From positions 156,685 through 220,684 of the forward strand of contig JAULBX010026829.1 of NCBI GenBank assembly GCA_032358255.1: a stretch of DNA of 64,000 nucleotides, written 5' to 3'. This DNA is from Heterotrichella gracilis. Lineage: Eukaryota; Sar; Xanthophyceae; Tribonematales; Xanthonemataceae. This document shows positions 22,290 to 36,152 of the stretch, in pieces; position 1 is the first letter of the stretch, and each line of letters starts with the position of its first letter. Made by a program: the position numbers and the translations under genes. The notes beneath the pieces were generated by a model. That model was not told the origin of the DNA. It saw only the letters and a program-made list of their open reading frames with translations, and did no database searches.

Positions 22290-25200
22290 TCACTTCTTGC
22301 CCCACGCGTCATTGATGGTCGATATCTGACCCGCAAGCTTGCTGCCACCCGCATTCGCCCAAGCGCCCCGTGCCTGTGGCGCCGGTGCCGCCGCTTGGTG
22401 CGTCCGGTTCTGTGTCCACACGTTGGCAGGGTTGGTGCGCACGCCGGCGTTGGTTTCCAGCCAGGAGCGGGTCGCATGCGGATCCCCACCTGCAAGACAC
22501 GCCCCACAGCAAGTCAGTGGGAGCTACGTTCGGTGTAGGCACGTGGCCCAGGGCAGTAGGGCTGTTGGCACATGGTGCAACGCAGCAGCAGTGCAGGGCA
22601 TGTTACGTCTTGAACAAAAAGGAGCACAGGGGAGTGGGGCACGAAGCCTGGCGCCAGCCATACGAGGCCCACATATAAGACGCCACATGCCAAGCTCAGG
22701 ACCAGACCAGTGCAGGTGCAACTACGATTCTACAACACCCCCCCTGCACAGCCTTGTGAGCCCGGGTTGGCTCCCAGGATGTGACTGTCAAATGATTGTT
22801 GTAAATATCAGTATGGGACAATGCTCTGAAAATTCTAAAGCATACCCTAAGGCATCTACCCCAAGCCTGCCACGTCAGCTGCCGCACCTGTCAACCGCAG
22901 CCGCTCAAACTTGGGCTGTTTCTTCGTCTTCTTGCCCCCCTTGCCAGCCGGCGGCGTGGTGGGTTGCTCCCCCTCCAGGTCGCTGCTGCTGCTGGCGCTC
23001 CGCAGGGACATGCTGGAGGAGGTTTCGCCTGGACCTCGCACGCCTGCAACCAGCCAGATGTTGCTTAATAGTGATCCAAGGTCGAGATATCTCAATCTTG
23101 TGGTTTGGGGTGAGGAGGCAGTCGCCCATGTGGTCTCAAAGAGGCATGTACCTCATCAACAGGACCAGATGAGTAAACCCTAAACCCTAAACCCTAAACC
23201 TTAAACCAGATGAGCAAACCCTAAACCCTTCACCCTAAACCTTAAACCAGATGAGTAAAGCGGCATGTAATTTCAGACCCAGGGGTAGCGATGCTTAGGT
23301 AATGGGATGACATGCACCCTTATGCACCCATGTTGTCAGCATGCCGAGCCACATAACAGTGCACCACATATTGTCAACCCATCCATTCATCAAGCGTCCC
23401 ATTCAGCCAAACAAGGCGAATTCGGCATCCCCACAAGCGTGGCAACAGCCTCCCCACACAGCATCCCCACCTGCACCACCATTTTGGGCACTGCTGCTCC
23501 CAGCCAGCGAGGGGAACGCCTCTTCCCTCCCCACCCTGCTGCTTTGTGCCCCTTGCACTGGCGCCGATGTACTTGGCCCCCCTGCCGCCACCGCCGACGC
23601 AAACGCGGGGGCGGGGCGCGAGGCGCGCTGCACTGCCGCCGCCTGCGGGTGGCCGCATGCCTCGCAGTTTGCGTTGGAGGGCCCGTTGATGAGGGTGCAC
23701 ACAGGGCAGCCCCAGCTGGAGTGGCTGGCCGCGTGCTGGGCGGCTGCCGCCAGCGCCTCGGGGGGCACCCAGTTTGAGCTGCCGCCGCGCTGCAGGCAGG
23801 AGGGGCATCGTCAGGAAAACGGGAAATTAATTAATCCAGAAGGAACGCTACACTGTCTTGAACAGGCACGCTAGGGAAAAGGACTCAGCCACGAGGCCGG
23901 CATTGCGCCATGCCACAAGTTAAATTCGGAAGTATAGCATTTGTGGTACAAAGTACTAAGCGAGAAATAAAAGCATTTCTCAACATAAAATTAAGGGTCA
24001 TCGCAGCGCACCTTCGCCTTTGGCGGCGTCCTCCCCGCATCTGCCGTATGCACCGCAAGCAGCGCAGTGCGCTTGTCTGCGTCGGGGCACAGCGCCGCCA
24101 GCTCAGCCACCAGCGACATCAGGCCAAGGTGGGCGATGATGTCGTGGAATTGCTGCGCGGGAAGGTTGCCGCGCATGAACGCCATGGACTCCTGCACAGG
24201 TTTGAGGTTATTTTTTAACGGCTATATTTAGGGTATAGGGTTTACAGCGGAGGGAAACGCAATGGACTTCAGCATGGATGTGTTTTGGGATCTGGAACCG
24301 AATTATTTTATGTGTATAGAGTTGGACTTTGTCACTGATACAATATAAGTGTCTACATTCAGAGTTGCGATTTGCAGTCCGACTCAAGTTGCTAAGCCGC
24401 AACACAGGCCCCTCCCATCACCCTGCTTGAAATCTATGATAGCCCACCCATCCATCACACACCCCAACACACAAAGTGTGCCAATCACTCCCCCGCCCTT
24501 ACCCGCTTGAACTCTGCAAAACCATCCGCATCCACCCGCGCCTTGATCTTCTCTATCAGCGCCTTGTTGGCAGCCTTGAGCGAATCAGATACCAGGGCAC
24601 CGCCAGGCGGCGCACCTGCAGGCCCCGCAGCACTGGTGGGAACCGGTGGCGGCGCTGGGGATGCGGCAGGGGCGGTGGTGGGCCGCAAGGGGGGGAAGTA
24701 ATCAGCTGTTGGCTGGGGGACTGGGATGGTTGGCCGCGGGGGCAGCGGCGGTGGCCTGCGTGTGAGCAAGTGGGTACATGTGACTGCCAGTTGGGTGATT
24801 GTGGCGGAACAGTGGTAGGCAACAGTAAAACATTGGCCACATCTTGCATGCACATTTCAATTTCACAATCACAAGGCCTTATAGCTGAGCCCAGCTTGAT
24901 TCCACACCAAACACAACATCTTAAGCGTACTGCACTACATTTTGCCAAGCCCATGCCCTACGCACCTGGTAACAGCACTGGGCGGTGTCCGCGCCGGAGG
25001 CGCGGGTGGCGGCGGCGGCACCGAAACCTGCGGAGCCCCACCAGCCAACAGAGAAGGCGCCGAGGCGCTGTGGCGCAGCGGCGGGAACATGGCCCCCACA
25101 TCCGGACCCCCTGCACCACTCCCCGAGGGTCCACCCAGGTTGGGCGCCTTGTTCAGGACCCGCACCCGCCCCCCCGTCAGCCGCTGGGCCATGGACTTTG

Positions 25201-28200
25201 GGTCCTCCTTTTCTTTTTGCTTGCTGCGCTTCTTGGCCGCCTTGGAGGCGCTTGGCAGGGCGGGGAAGTCCTCGGGGCGGGGGGCGGAGCCGCCTGCAAG
25301 GGGTGCCAAGGGCGTGATGACAGTATCAAAAGAAGCACTAGGTGTTCCAGGGGGAGTTGAGTGAGAACCAAGGAAAGTGCTATAGCGGGGGGACTGCGTG
25401 CAGGGATGCATCAAGGGGAATAGGTAGGGTCAATACCGTGTGGTTGCCTGGTAATGCGTGCCACTGCCTGCACTGCCAAGTGCGGCAGGGATGCAGCGCC
25501 CACATGGCTGCACACCACCCCGACCGCAGATATGATAGAGCAACAGGGTACATACATGCTCTACAATTAAACAAAAAGGCATTCCCAACCGACATCGGCT
25601 TGTTGCCTTGTGTGCCTCTAAAAGGACGTGCTCTACTACATGCAACATGCTGCCACTTGCTGACTCACCTGTCCCGCTGCGGGCCGCCCACAGGCCAGCG
25701 GCAGGCAGACAACCAACGACGGTGCTTTACTACTGCGCTACTGCTGCTCTACTACATGCGAAATGGTTTCCTCACCTGCCCCGCTGCGGGCCGCCCACAG
25801 ACCCGCGCCAGCGCCCGACCCGCCCTGCTGCACACCCTCTGGCAGCGGGAAGTTATCCGCTGACAGCGACATGTGCCCCCCCTGAGGTGCGCCACCTGGC
25901 ACGCCCTCGGTGGCTGTCCCTGATGTGTACGCCCGCCGCGATGCATCCCCCTGTGCGCTGTCCATGCTGGCCTGAAGTTGGGGGAAGGCGGTGGGTTGGC
26001 TTTAAAGGTCAAAACTCGATATTGACGCATATTTTAGTAGTTGTAAATTCAACGTATTATTTCACATGTTTTTGCGTTCGATTATTTTGCGCTTAATACA
26101 CAAAGCAATCAATTTTCCGGCCTTGCCATGTGGGCTGTGTCCCATGCCTCGCCATAAACATCCGCCATGCCCCCATGCAACTCAGCTTGACCACCAGCTG
26201 CACATACCCTATCAACGTACTTATTTGTTCATTTGTCGTATGTATCCCATTCATATGCGCTCTGCTGCACCCACCTGGATGGCTGTTGCCACCAGCTGCA
26301 CATAATTCATTCAGGTATTGGTTTTATTGACATATTTATCCCATTCATTTGCGCTCTGCTGCACCCACCTGGATGGCTGTTGCCACCAGCTGTACGTCGT
26401 TGCGCCCCCCTCGCCGGTAGCGGGAGGGCACTGTGGGCCCCCCGCCAATCACAATGGCGCCGCCGGTGTTGGGCGGGGGTGGAGGGGGAGCACGCCCCTG
26501 ACTCTGCTCCTGCTGCCCCGGTCGCCGGAACTGCACATGAGATACAGGCAGGCTAGATTCACAGGTGTAGGACACGGGCTTTGTGGTGATTGCATTTGCA
26601 AAATGCATGCCCCGTTTCTTCATAGTGCACGCACCACGGCATGCGCAACCCATGTCACCCCACCCTTGGTGCATAAGGCATACATGCAGTTGCCCTAGTG
26701 TTGACGATACCACTGAGCTATTCCACACCATGCGCAGCCATGTATGCAACACCCCCCCATCACCATACCTGCAGCGTAATGGGGATGGCCAGCGCCTGGC
26801 GCCGTTCAGGCCACGACAGGATCTCCCAATGACCCACAATTGCTACTTTATGTCCCCACCCCCGTAAACCCATGAACACCACCCATGCATACCAACCAAT
26901 GCACGAGTGCTTAGGATTCCACCCCGTTATTTAATTAATTTTTTGTATTATTGCTGCCCGGCTGCACAACCACATCACCAGGGCCCCCGCCATACCTGCA
27001 GCTCGATGGGTATTGCCAGCGCCTGGCGCCGCTCAAAGCGCGATAAGTTTTCCCCGTGCTCCCTCCCCTGGTGCTGCTTCAGCTCAGGCTCCGATGCAAA
27101 CACCACAAACTTGCGCTCCAGGCACTGCGGGTGGGAGCACAGGTAGTGCTCGTTCTTGTAGTGGCCTGCGGCATGCGGAGGGTGGGTGAGTGGCTGGTGT
27201 GGATGGCACCTGGTGGGAGAACATGAGTAAACCCTCATTGATAGGGTGCACTGGACAGCACTCTGGTAGTACACATATTTGCTTAGGGTTTGGGGTACAA
27301 GGTATAGGGTTTAGGTTTAGAGTTGCACCACTGCCTCCAGCTCGTTGCAGTCCCTGTAATATACATACTTGCTTACCGTATAGGGTCAAAGGTGTAGAAT
27401 TTAGGTTTAGGGTTGCCCCGTTGCTTTACCTTGCAGCTCGTTGTAGTCCCTGCAGTACACGTACTTGCTTACCGTTTAGGGTTGAAGGTTTAGGGTTTAG
27501 GATTAGGGTTGCGCCGTTGCCCTACCTTCCAGCTCGTTGTAGTCCCTGTAGTACACGTACTTGTCGGGCCGCGCCCTGCGGCACAGGAAGCAGTGCTCGT
27601 GCGCGCTCTGCATGTGCATGTACAGCTCGTTCTCGCCAAAGAACCGCTGGTGGCAGAACCTGCGCGCACACGGGGACCAGTTACACCACCACCAGTATCT
27701 GTCATTTAAAACCCACGTAAATCGTTGTCCTCGGTAACCTGGCCGTTCTGCTTGAATGCATGTACCTCGCGCACGTGCTGGAAAACTTGATGTGCATCAG
27801 CGGCAGGTGTTGCAGTGTGATGATGGTGTGGTGGCATAATGCGCCTTGGGCAGTGGGGCGCCTGCATATGGGCCGCCATTCATGGCGCAGTGATTGGCAT
27901 GGCTTGGTGCAGCGCGGGTGGAGGCATAGTGCGTTGCTTGGCGTGCATTGGCGCAGTGCTGTAGAGCACACCAATTGCTTGGACTGCAGTGCACTGTTTG
28001 GCATGGTTTGGAGTACCCCTGGCACCCCACGTACTTGCAGCCCGGGTGTCCCTTGAACCCGCTCTCCGCCAGGGGCCCTGACACGTCCCCTGACAGCATG
28101 TGCCGGTTCAGGTCGTGCTTGTTGTACACAACTTGCTCCGAGATGAACACCTGCGCACCACAGGAAGCGCCTGCTTAGAGTATGCAGCGCCATGCCCCAT

Positions 28201-29140
28201 GGCAGTTGCAGTCATGGCCATTATTGTGTGCTTCACTGCACGGTCACCGCTGGCCTAATCGTTATGGATATGTCCCAGGTGCGAATTTGTATTCAACTAT
28301 TCTTTCAAGTTACTAAGTAGTTGCAAGCTTGCCGTTAACTAGCTAGCTAAGTCGCAGTCCCAAGGTGCAGCAATGGTGGACGAACACACGCGTCCCCACC
28401 TTGCGGCTCTCCACACACACGTCGCAGAAGAACAGGTCGTACTTCTGCAGCTGGCGCTTCAGCGCTTTGAGGGAGGTGAACTTGGTGTGGCTGTCGGGCC
28501 CCTCCCGGCTGGAGATGACCGGGTGCGTGAACGAGCATAGCTGCCTAGGAAAACACAAGGCGTTTGCCATCAGCCAGAATGCACCAAGTTAACACAGAAT
28601 GCACCGTTACCTGCTCCAGTACTGCTGTAGGATACCCGGGTGGCTGTGGTAGCAGTACTAGTATGCATGCATATATGAGAGTTTGGTGTTGTAGGTGTCT
28701 TGTCCAAATGCGCTGTGTCCTTGCCTGATGGTTTCAAAGTGCTCCTTGTCGTCAAAGTAGGCTTCGGCCTCGGGCAGGAAGAAAACAGCACCGCTTGCAG
28801 TCTTTGCCTGGTTGCAAACAGGGAGCATGGTGAGAGAGTGGCCCGCACAGTCCAGCACCATCTGCCACCCAGATCATGCTCGCTCCAATGCACTGCTCAA
28901 GCACATTGGAGGTGGTGTACGCACCTGCAGCCCTCCAAAGTCTGCCAAGGTGGACGTGTAGTCCCCCATAAACCTTGTCACGAACACTGCGCCGTGCTGC
29001 TGCTGGCAGATGACACAGCGCTGGTCGTGCAGTACCGCCCTCAGACGGGTGACACATTTTGAGCAGGCTTCCTTGTGCCCACACGGGCCGTACGCTGTCC
29101 ACACTAGAGGCTCAGCACACACAGCACAACAGTCTTCCAT
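22290..29140 (-). CDS. ZNF598: ZNF598/Hel2-type RING and zinc-finger E3 ubiquitin ligase
   Basis: This ligase ubiquitinates 40S proteins on collided ribosomes and starts ribosome quality control. Fourteen exons (29140-28925, 28807-28725, 28544-28400, 28150-28035, 27659-27526, 27165-26996, 26530-26369, 25971-25776, 25293-24966, 24755-24503, 24193-24012, 23793-23471, 23042-22888, 22490-22290) total 2664 nt, 887 residues. It begins with a RING finger (MEDCCAVCAEPLVWTAYGPC, CGHKEACSKC, CVICQQ). Next come the family's zinc-finger blocks: FTSLKALKRQL, DLFFCDVCVESRKV, CKFCHQRFFGENELYMHM, HEHCFLCRRARPDKYVYYRD and HYLCSHPQCLERKFVVF. A long Pro/Gly-rich region contains the family motif EDFPALP. Near the C terminus is a RanBP2-type zinc finger (SWGCPVCTLINGPSNANCEA) and a second FPSLAG motif. 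Intron 2 is GC-AG. Several introns carry copies of exon ends (see repeats). The RanBP2 finger is not typical of animal ZNF598. Confidence 0.93.
23170..23255. repeat. Interstitial telomere-type repeats in a ZNF598-like intron
   Basis: Three perfect CCCTAAA units and decayed ones form two arrays separated by CAGATGAG(T/C)AAA, the block itself being repeated (about 23168-23212 and 23210-23258). They lie within the intron between 23042 and 23471. Confidence 0.85.
25630..25825 (-). repeat. 107-bp duplication of the GLWAARSGAG exon end and donor
   Basis: CCGCTGCGGGCCGCCCACAG occurs at 25674 and 25781, with shared flanks (GCTCTACTACATGC). The exon-proximal copy has donor CAG|GTGAGG and the intronic copy CAG|GTGAGT. 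Both look functional. Confidence 0.9.
26189..26410 (-). repeat. Tandem copies of the LVATAIQ exon end and donor
   Basis: GCGCTCTGCTGCACCCACCTGG starts at 26257 and 26351 (94 bp apart). A third, decayed copy (CCACCAGCTGCACATA) lies at about 26191. The copy at 26351-26395 is the exon end with donor CAG|GTGGGT; the others lie in the intron and the nearer one keeps the donor intact. Confidence 0.9.
26764..27060 (-). repeat. Duplicated ERRQALAIPIELQ exon end
   Basis: The exon end plus donor CTGCAG|GTATGG at about 26991-27055 is matched 227 bp away at 26764-26825. There the minus strand reads ERRQALAIPITLQ with the donor GTATGG kept. Confidence 0.88.
27260..27568 (-). repeat. 96-bp tandem copies of the KYVYYRDYNELEG exon end with telomere-like tracts
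   Basis: The block CTCGTTG(T/C)AGTCCCTG occurs at 27533 (coding), 27437 and 27341, each 96 bp apart. A more decayed fourth copy (GTAGTACACATATTTGCTT) lies near 27271. On the minus strand each unit is exon end, donor and a degenerate TTTAGGG tract. The second copy still reads KYVYCRDYNELQG with a GTAAAG donor. Confidence 0.93.
28545..28724 (-). other. GC-AG intron in the ZNF598-like gene
   Basis: The minus-strand exon ends GAAACCATCAG and the intron opens GCAAGG, ending TTTTCCTAG before GCAGCTATG. This join gives FETIRQLCSFTHPV in frame. No nearby GT would do so. Confidence 0.8.
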
Positions 29141-29809
29141 TGCAAGCGTGGCACCTCAACAAACAGCCAAGGTGAAGCAGTGTTTGTGCAAAACTGCTGT
29201 GGGGCTAAGCTGGCAAACAACGCTAGAACAAAGCAGGCCGCAAGCCGTATATCTTCGCTGCAACTTGTAATGCAAGCCACTAGCAATAGGCAGAGTTCTG
29301 TTTGCTTCGGCGGCACTTTGGCAGCCTTTATCCTATCACCGAAAGTTGTGAGAAGTCAGCTGGGTGTCACTCTTAAGGGGGAAAACTAAACCTGAAAAGC
29401 GAGCAGTCACATTATAGGTTGAGTGATTGCTTCAACTTGAAGTGGCAGAACAACCTCCTCAGCTCAGTTGTACGCACTCAACTAGTAACTCGTAACGTTT
29501 GGTTTCACTGCACATTAAGGGTTCGCTGGGGATTTTATTTTCTACCTGCCATCATCGCTGTGCATGCATGTAACCTGTTCGGTTCCACGAACGTTGCAAG
29601 CCCTCTTGCGCAAGACGGAAACACGCCCGGTGCCAGCTTCTCGCAGTCACTTGCTGTTCTAGCCTTCGATCAGGGCAAGAAAACAACGGTGCCTTATCTA
29701 GACGCCACCACAATCGGTGTTTTTCACTGGCCCCCTGGCGTCGTGAACAGCCGGGACCCATCATCCATCAGTCTTCTGCTAACCCACCGTCGTCATCCTT
29801 CACGTTACC
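29141..29809. promoter_or_regulatory. Bidirectional upstream region, ZNF598-like and hnRNP-like genes
   Basis: A 669-bp gap between divergent start codons. It should hold both promoters. I see no TATA box that stands out and no coding sequence. Confidence 0.4.
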
Positions 29810-32024
29810 ATGGCAGATCTGCTCGGAAAACGCTCTGCGGGTGATGCCAGCTTGGTTCCGTCCGACGATGACGAGCCAAAACGGAGTAGTGGAGGTTCGA
29901 ACTGTGTGCCTCATTTCAGCACCCGTGAAAGCTTTCGTGCTGCCCACGAACACCCTTTGACGAACCATGCGCTGTTGCAGACCGTTTCGAGGCGCTCGAT
30001 GCTACGGTTCGGCAAAAGCTGCAGACCATCTTTGATAGTGGGGTGGTGAGTGGATGCCCATGGGTGCATGCACATCGAAGAGGCACCGTGTTCGTGACGT
30101 TGTCTATCCAGCCCCAAGTGGCGAGGGTTCGTAGCAAGTTTAAAACCGTTAGTGGGTTACTCCTGTCGTTGTCATGCGTGAAGTCGGTGGAGGGTATCTT
30201 GCAACCCAGGGCAGCTCATTCAGGTACCCCAACAGACACCACTGCATATACCACTGACCGTTGTGCTTCCAGTATAAACTTGTTATTAGCTTCAGCTTTG
30301 GTTTGGCTAACATGGGTATTGTTTTATCTGTTGGACTTTTGAACTTTTGAGTTGGCACTGGATCTTCACCCTGCGGATCCTGACATGTGCTGCCTACAGG
30401 TGGCTGAAGAGGAGATTGACAGCCGGGCAATCGACTACCTGAGCACCTTCTCTGGCTCCGATGCAACTTTCATCCTGGATGAACTCAGTGCCCTCGACTG
30501 GGGAACCATCCGCAACAAGAGCGCCTTCCTGATCAGCTCCCTCAAGAAGCACAAAACCAGGAACCAGCCCACCCAGGGCAGCTTTGACCGCTCCGCCAAG
30601 CGGCCCCGGCAGGCAGCAGTCTGCCAGCAGGCCAAGACCCTGCTGGAGAACCTGTTCAACCAGCACAACCTGCGGGTGGATGACCTGGATGAGCGGTGTA
30701 TGTCGACCCTCGCCAACCTGTCAGACGACCTGCAGATCAAGGCAGTGGATGACCTGGCTGCCCGGGAGCTCAAGGAGGTCCGCAACCTATCAGCCTTCTT
30801 CTCCACAATCGCCAGAAAGTACCTGCCAACAGATTTCTATGACTCCCGAGACTCCCGGGACTTCAGAGCCCCATTCGCCGGCAACAATGACAGGCCCATG
30901 GACTTTGGGGGGTTTGGCAACCAGGACTACAATGGCCGGGAGCCCGGCTTTGGGGGCCTTGGGAGGTTCGACATGCAAGCCCCGCTGCAGACCTTCCCCA
31001 GTGCAGCCTCGACAGTTGTGCCAAGCTCGGGCAGGACGCACCACGGCATGGAGCAGCTGCAGTGGGGGGTGAGGATCGAGGAGTTCCACTCACTGAGCGT
31101 GTTTGCTGCCTACGTGCACCCAGCGACGGCGGTCAAGCTGCAGACCCTGTGGGACCAGGGCGTGAGGCTGGTGTCCTACTTGGATGACAGGTGAGGGGCA
31201 CATGGCCATCCACACGCACCGCAATATGGGTGACTAACAAATCTGCACCACCACAGCAACTGCATGAATTTTGTTCAGCATTGGAAATGATCAATTTGCC
31301 ATTCCATTGTTGAAATTGTGCATAGTCAGAATTGGTGAAGTCCTGCCAACGGAAAGCTGGCTGGTGCAAGCTGTACATCAATGGGAATCTTTCTGTCCTT
31401 GTGGAACGCATGCAAGTAACTACCTATTTCATTTGTTGCAGGTCTTGGGAAGCCCTGGCAGACCTTTCCGCCAAGGATGGCACCCTGGTGGTGGATGAGG
31501 TGGTGGAGGCCACCAGCTTCCAGCCCGACAACATCCAGTTTGTGAACAGCAGCGTCATGCTGGCGTCCAGCAAGCACCCCAAAACAGCGCGCAACCCCAG
31601 CCCCACAGTCGCCATGCCACTGCTCTCGGCCAACAACGGGATGATGGGCAACCCGCCTGGCATGGGCGGCATGTCTTTCATCCCCGTCAACATGCCCATG
31701 GGCCAAATGCCGGGCTCCCGGGGGCCAGGCGGCGGTCGGCCACACGTCACCTCCCCCAATGTGGCCATGCTGGCACCAAATGTGCAGCAGGCCTGCGCGA
31801 GGCTAGTGCAGGGCAGCGGCGGGTACCTCTCATGGGCCAGCTTTGACCAGAAGCTGACGGATGTGCTGGTGTCGCTGCCGCCGCCCATGGCCATCACTGT
31901 GCTGGAGGAGTGTGGGGCCAACGATTTGTCTACGGTCAGGAACCCCGCAGCCTACATCATGGGTATCTGCAAGCGCTACCAGAGCGGCGGCGGCGGCCAC
32001 AAGGGGCAGGGCTTCAGGCGGTGA
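29810..32024 (+). CDS. Protein with three hnRNP-Q-acidic-domain-like helical modules
   Basis: Four exons (29810-29894, 29981-30045, 30400-31190, 31442-32024) join to 1524 nt, 507 residues. The small second exon restores RFEALDATVRQKLQTIFDSG between the acidic N terminus and VAEEEIDSRAIDYL. Three similar modules of about 45 residues are visible, each ending in an RN-x-(S/A)-A-(F/Y) motif: ATFILDELSALDWGTIRNKS, QIKAVDDLAARELKEVRNLS and MAITVLEECGANDLSTVRNP. This resembles the acidic (NURR-type) domain of hnRNP Q/R and related plant and algal proteins. No RRM is seen. Between modules two and three are low-complexity Gly/Met/Pro segments and a separate folded-looking stretch (GVRIEEFHSLSVFAAYVHP). 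A role in RNA binding or RNP assembly is inference. The C terminus is basic and Gly-rich (GGGGHKGQGFRR). Confidence 0.8.
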
Positions 32025-33381
32025 GGAGGTGGCGGGCCCTCACGGTGCAGCTGCGTGTGACAACAGCGGAGGGCTTGCGGCAGCAGAGCTAGCGTGTATT
32101 GCACACAGTGTGCATTTGATTCACACGAGGGGTGCATTCAGCAGCTTGGAGGGAGCAGTACAGTACTAGCAGAGCACAATGACCGCTTGTCTGCAGGAAG
32201 TACTTGTGTTCAATGCTGGCAACTAGCCATGGCTTACAAAATCTGCAAGGCGAGGGCCTCAAACTTTAGCAGCAGAATAAAAAGCTCCTGTGTTATGAAT
32301 TTATTGCGCCCCTTTGTAGGTATAGAAATAACGTCCAGTGATAAGTTTTGCAGCCTTGGTGTACAATGGATCACTGATCTGACAGACTGCACTGAGTGTG
32401 AGGGTTCAAGCAAGTGCCAAACGATGTACGATATTGCATACTGTGGCCATATGGTGCCCTACACAGCTGCAGACTGCAGACTGAGTGTGTCACAACGTTC
32501 ATGTAACAAGAAGGAGTACTTTAATGCTACAAGGGCAGGCAACCGTAGGCAGTGGCACGACACGGATGTAACGATTTTAAATACAAAATGATTTTATTTC
32601 CTGCCTGGCATTGGAAGCCGATGGTGTGCATGCATGTAGCTAATTGCGAAGCTGTGCTTCATGGCGCAGGACCACTTGGGGTTCAATATGAAGCCAAATG
32701 ATGCGACGCTGAGGCATTTATAAGGCTGCACACTGTGGGCCGACCAAATGATTTACATTGTACCTTGTCAAGCGCCTGGTCAGCCCCGAATTTGACACAA
32801 GGTTGCTGAGGTGGTAGGGTTTACAACATTTAAAAGAAATTTCTCCCCATTCGGAATTCCTACTACTGCAGTGACAGTAACAATGACACTCGGTGGGTAG
32901 CGCAGGTCAATCTATGACTGGTGATGGCCTTCCAGGCATTTGCCTGGTAAACGTGTTCCAACTGGCAGCATAAGTCAGCAGCCCCATGCTGCACACCTGC
33001 TGCCAGCAGGGCTTTGGTAGCAGTGTCCAATGCAGCAGTGCGTGGCTCTGGCGTGTGCGATGATAGTCACTGGGGGTAGCGATTGGGCACATGAACAATG
33101 GTGCAATAACCATGATGGATGCTATACGAAAATAGTTCCCAGCTGTGGATGTAACCCCTGACCCATCATGAACTGCAGAGCAACACCCACCCCCTCCCCC
33201 TCCCCACACCCCAAGGGCTTCAACCTTTGCCACGCGTTTTCAACCCCCATAGCTGCCGCCATATGTCCCTTACAGGAACTCCTGCCAGTCACTTGGCGGT
33301 GACCATCGGTGAAGCCCAGCTGCTGCAGAGCGCACCGCTACTTTGCCACCAAACCACCCCAGCACCAGCACAAGGCTCCAT
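32025..33381. other. Convergent 3' region, hnRNP-like and PSMA5 genes
   Basis: This 1.36-kb stretch carries two 3' UTRs. TGTAA signals for the plus-strand gene lie at 32502-32506 and 32567-32571. A minus-strand TGTAA (TTACA at 33270-33274) is about 110 bp after the PSMA5 stop. A 165-codon open frame at 32094-32591 has no recognised features. Confidence 0.4.
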
Positions 33382-35319
<1,938 letters not shown>

Positions 35320-36152
35320 ATGGCGGAGTCCATCGTTCAACAGGTCATAGAGAACAACCTGCTTCAAGCGGCAAAGCAGATAGAGAACCAAATCGACAAC
35401 CAGTTGCACCAGCTTGAAAACTTGAACGACGATGACCTGGAAACGATCCGCCAAAGACGAATTGACGAGATGAAGCGCATGCAGACCAAGAAGCAGGAAT
35501 GGGTGCAGAGGGGTCATGGGCAGTATCAGGAGCTGCAAACAGAAAAGGACTTCTTCAAGGAGATGAAAGGGGAGGAGCGGATGATCTGCCACTTTTACAG
35601 AGAGAACTGGCCCTGCAAGGTACAGTGGATTATATGCATGGGTTCGCATCTTGCAACATAGGTTTTGAAACTTGCACAGCTGATTTGAACTGCTGACTGT
35701 GCAGGTCATGGACAAACATATGGCAATTCTGGCAAAGGACCACCTTGAGACCAAGTTTGTGAAGGTAACTGCTGGACTGATAGGTTGGGTTCACGATGCC
35801 CGCGTTGTGCCTGTCAGATGTTCAACGCCGTGACACAAGCCTGGGCTTGACAGCTTTGACTGTTGCACAGATTAACGCTGAGAAGAGCCCTTTCCTCACC
35901 GAGAAGCTCAAGATCTGGATGCTCCCAACGCTGGCCCTCGTCAGGCACGAGAAGACTGTGGACTATGTCTGTGGCTTTGACGAGTTGGGGGGCTCAGATG
36001 ACTTCCAAACAGAGGTGCTGGCAGCAAGGCTTGCCCATGCCGGGGTGCTCAACTTGGATGACGGGGCAGGAGCGCGCAGCAAGCCCGTGCAACGGTCGAT
36101 ACGGAAAGGTGGCAGGGCAGACTCTGACGAGGACTCAGATTTTGATGACTAG
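35320..36152 (+). CDS. TXNDC9: Thioredoxin domain-containing protein 9 (phosducin-like, Plp1/PhLP3 type)
   Basis: Members of this family bind the CCT/TRiC chaperonin and modulate actin and tubulin folding. Three exons (35320-35619, 35705-35764, 35871-36152) give 642 nt, 213 residues. An N-terminal coiled coil (QQVIENNLLQAAKQIENQID ... ENLNDDDLETIRQRRIDEMK) is followed by a thioredoxin fold: GEERMICHFYRENWPCKVMD, HMAILAKDHLETKFVKINAE, and KLKIWMLPTLALVRHEKTVD with the conserved cis-Pro. The active-site position has PCK rather than CxxC, so it is not a classical redox thioredoxin; this is normal for the family. The C-terminal tail is acidic (DSDEDSDFDD). The 5' flank is shared with PSMA5. Confidence 0.95.

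Noticed and set aside
32094-32591. A 165-codon open frame after the hnRNP-like gene
   Set aside because: It lies in the expected 3' UTR, contains candidate polyadenylation signals and shows no domain.
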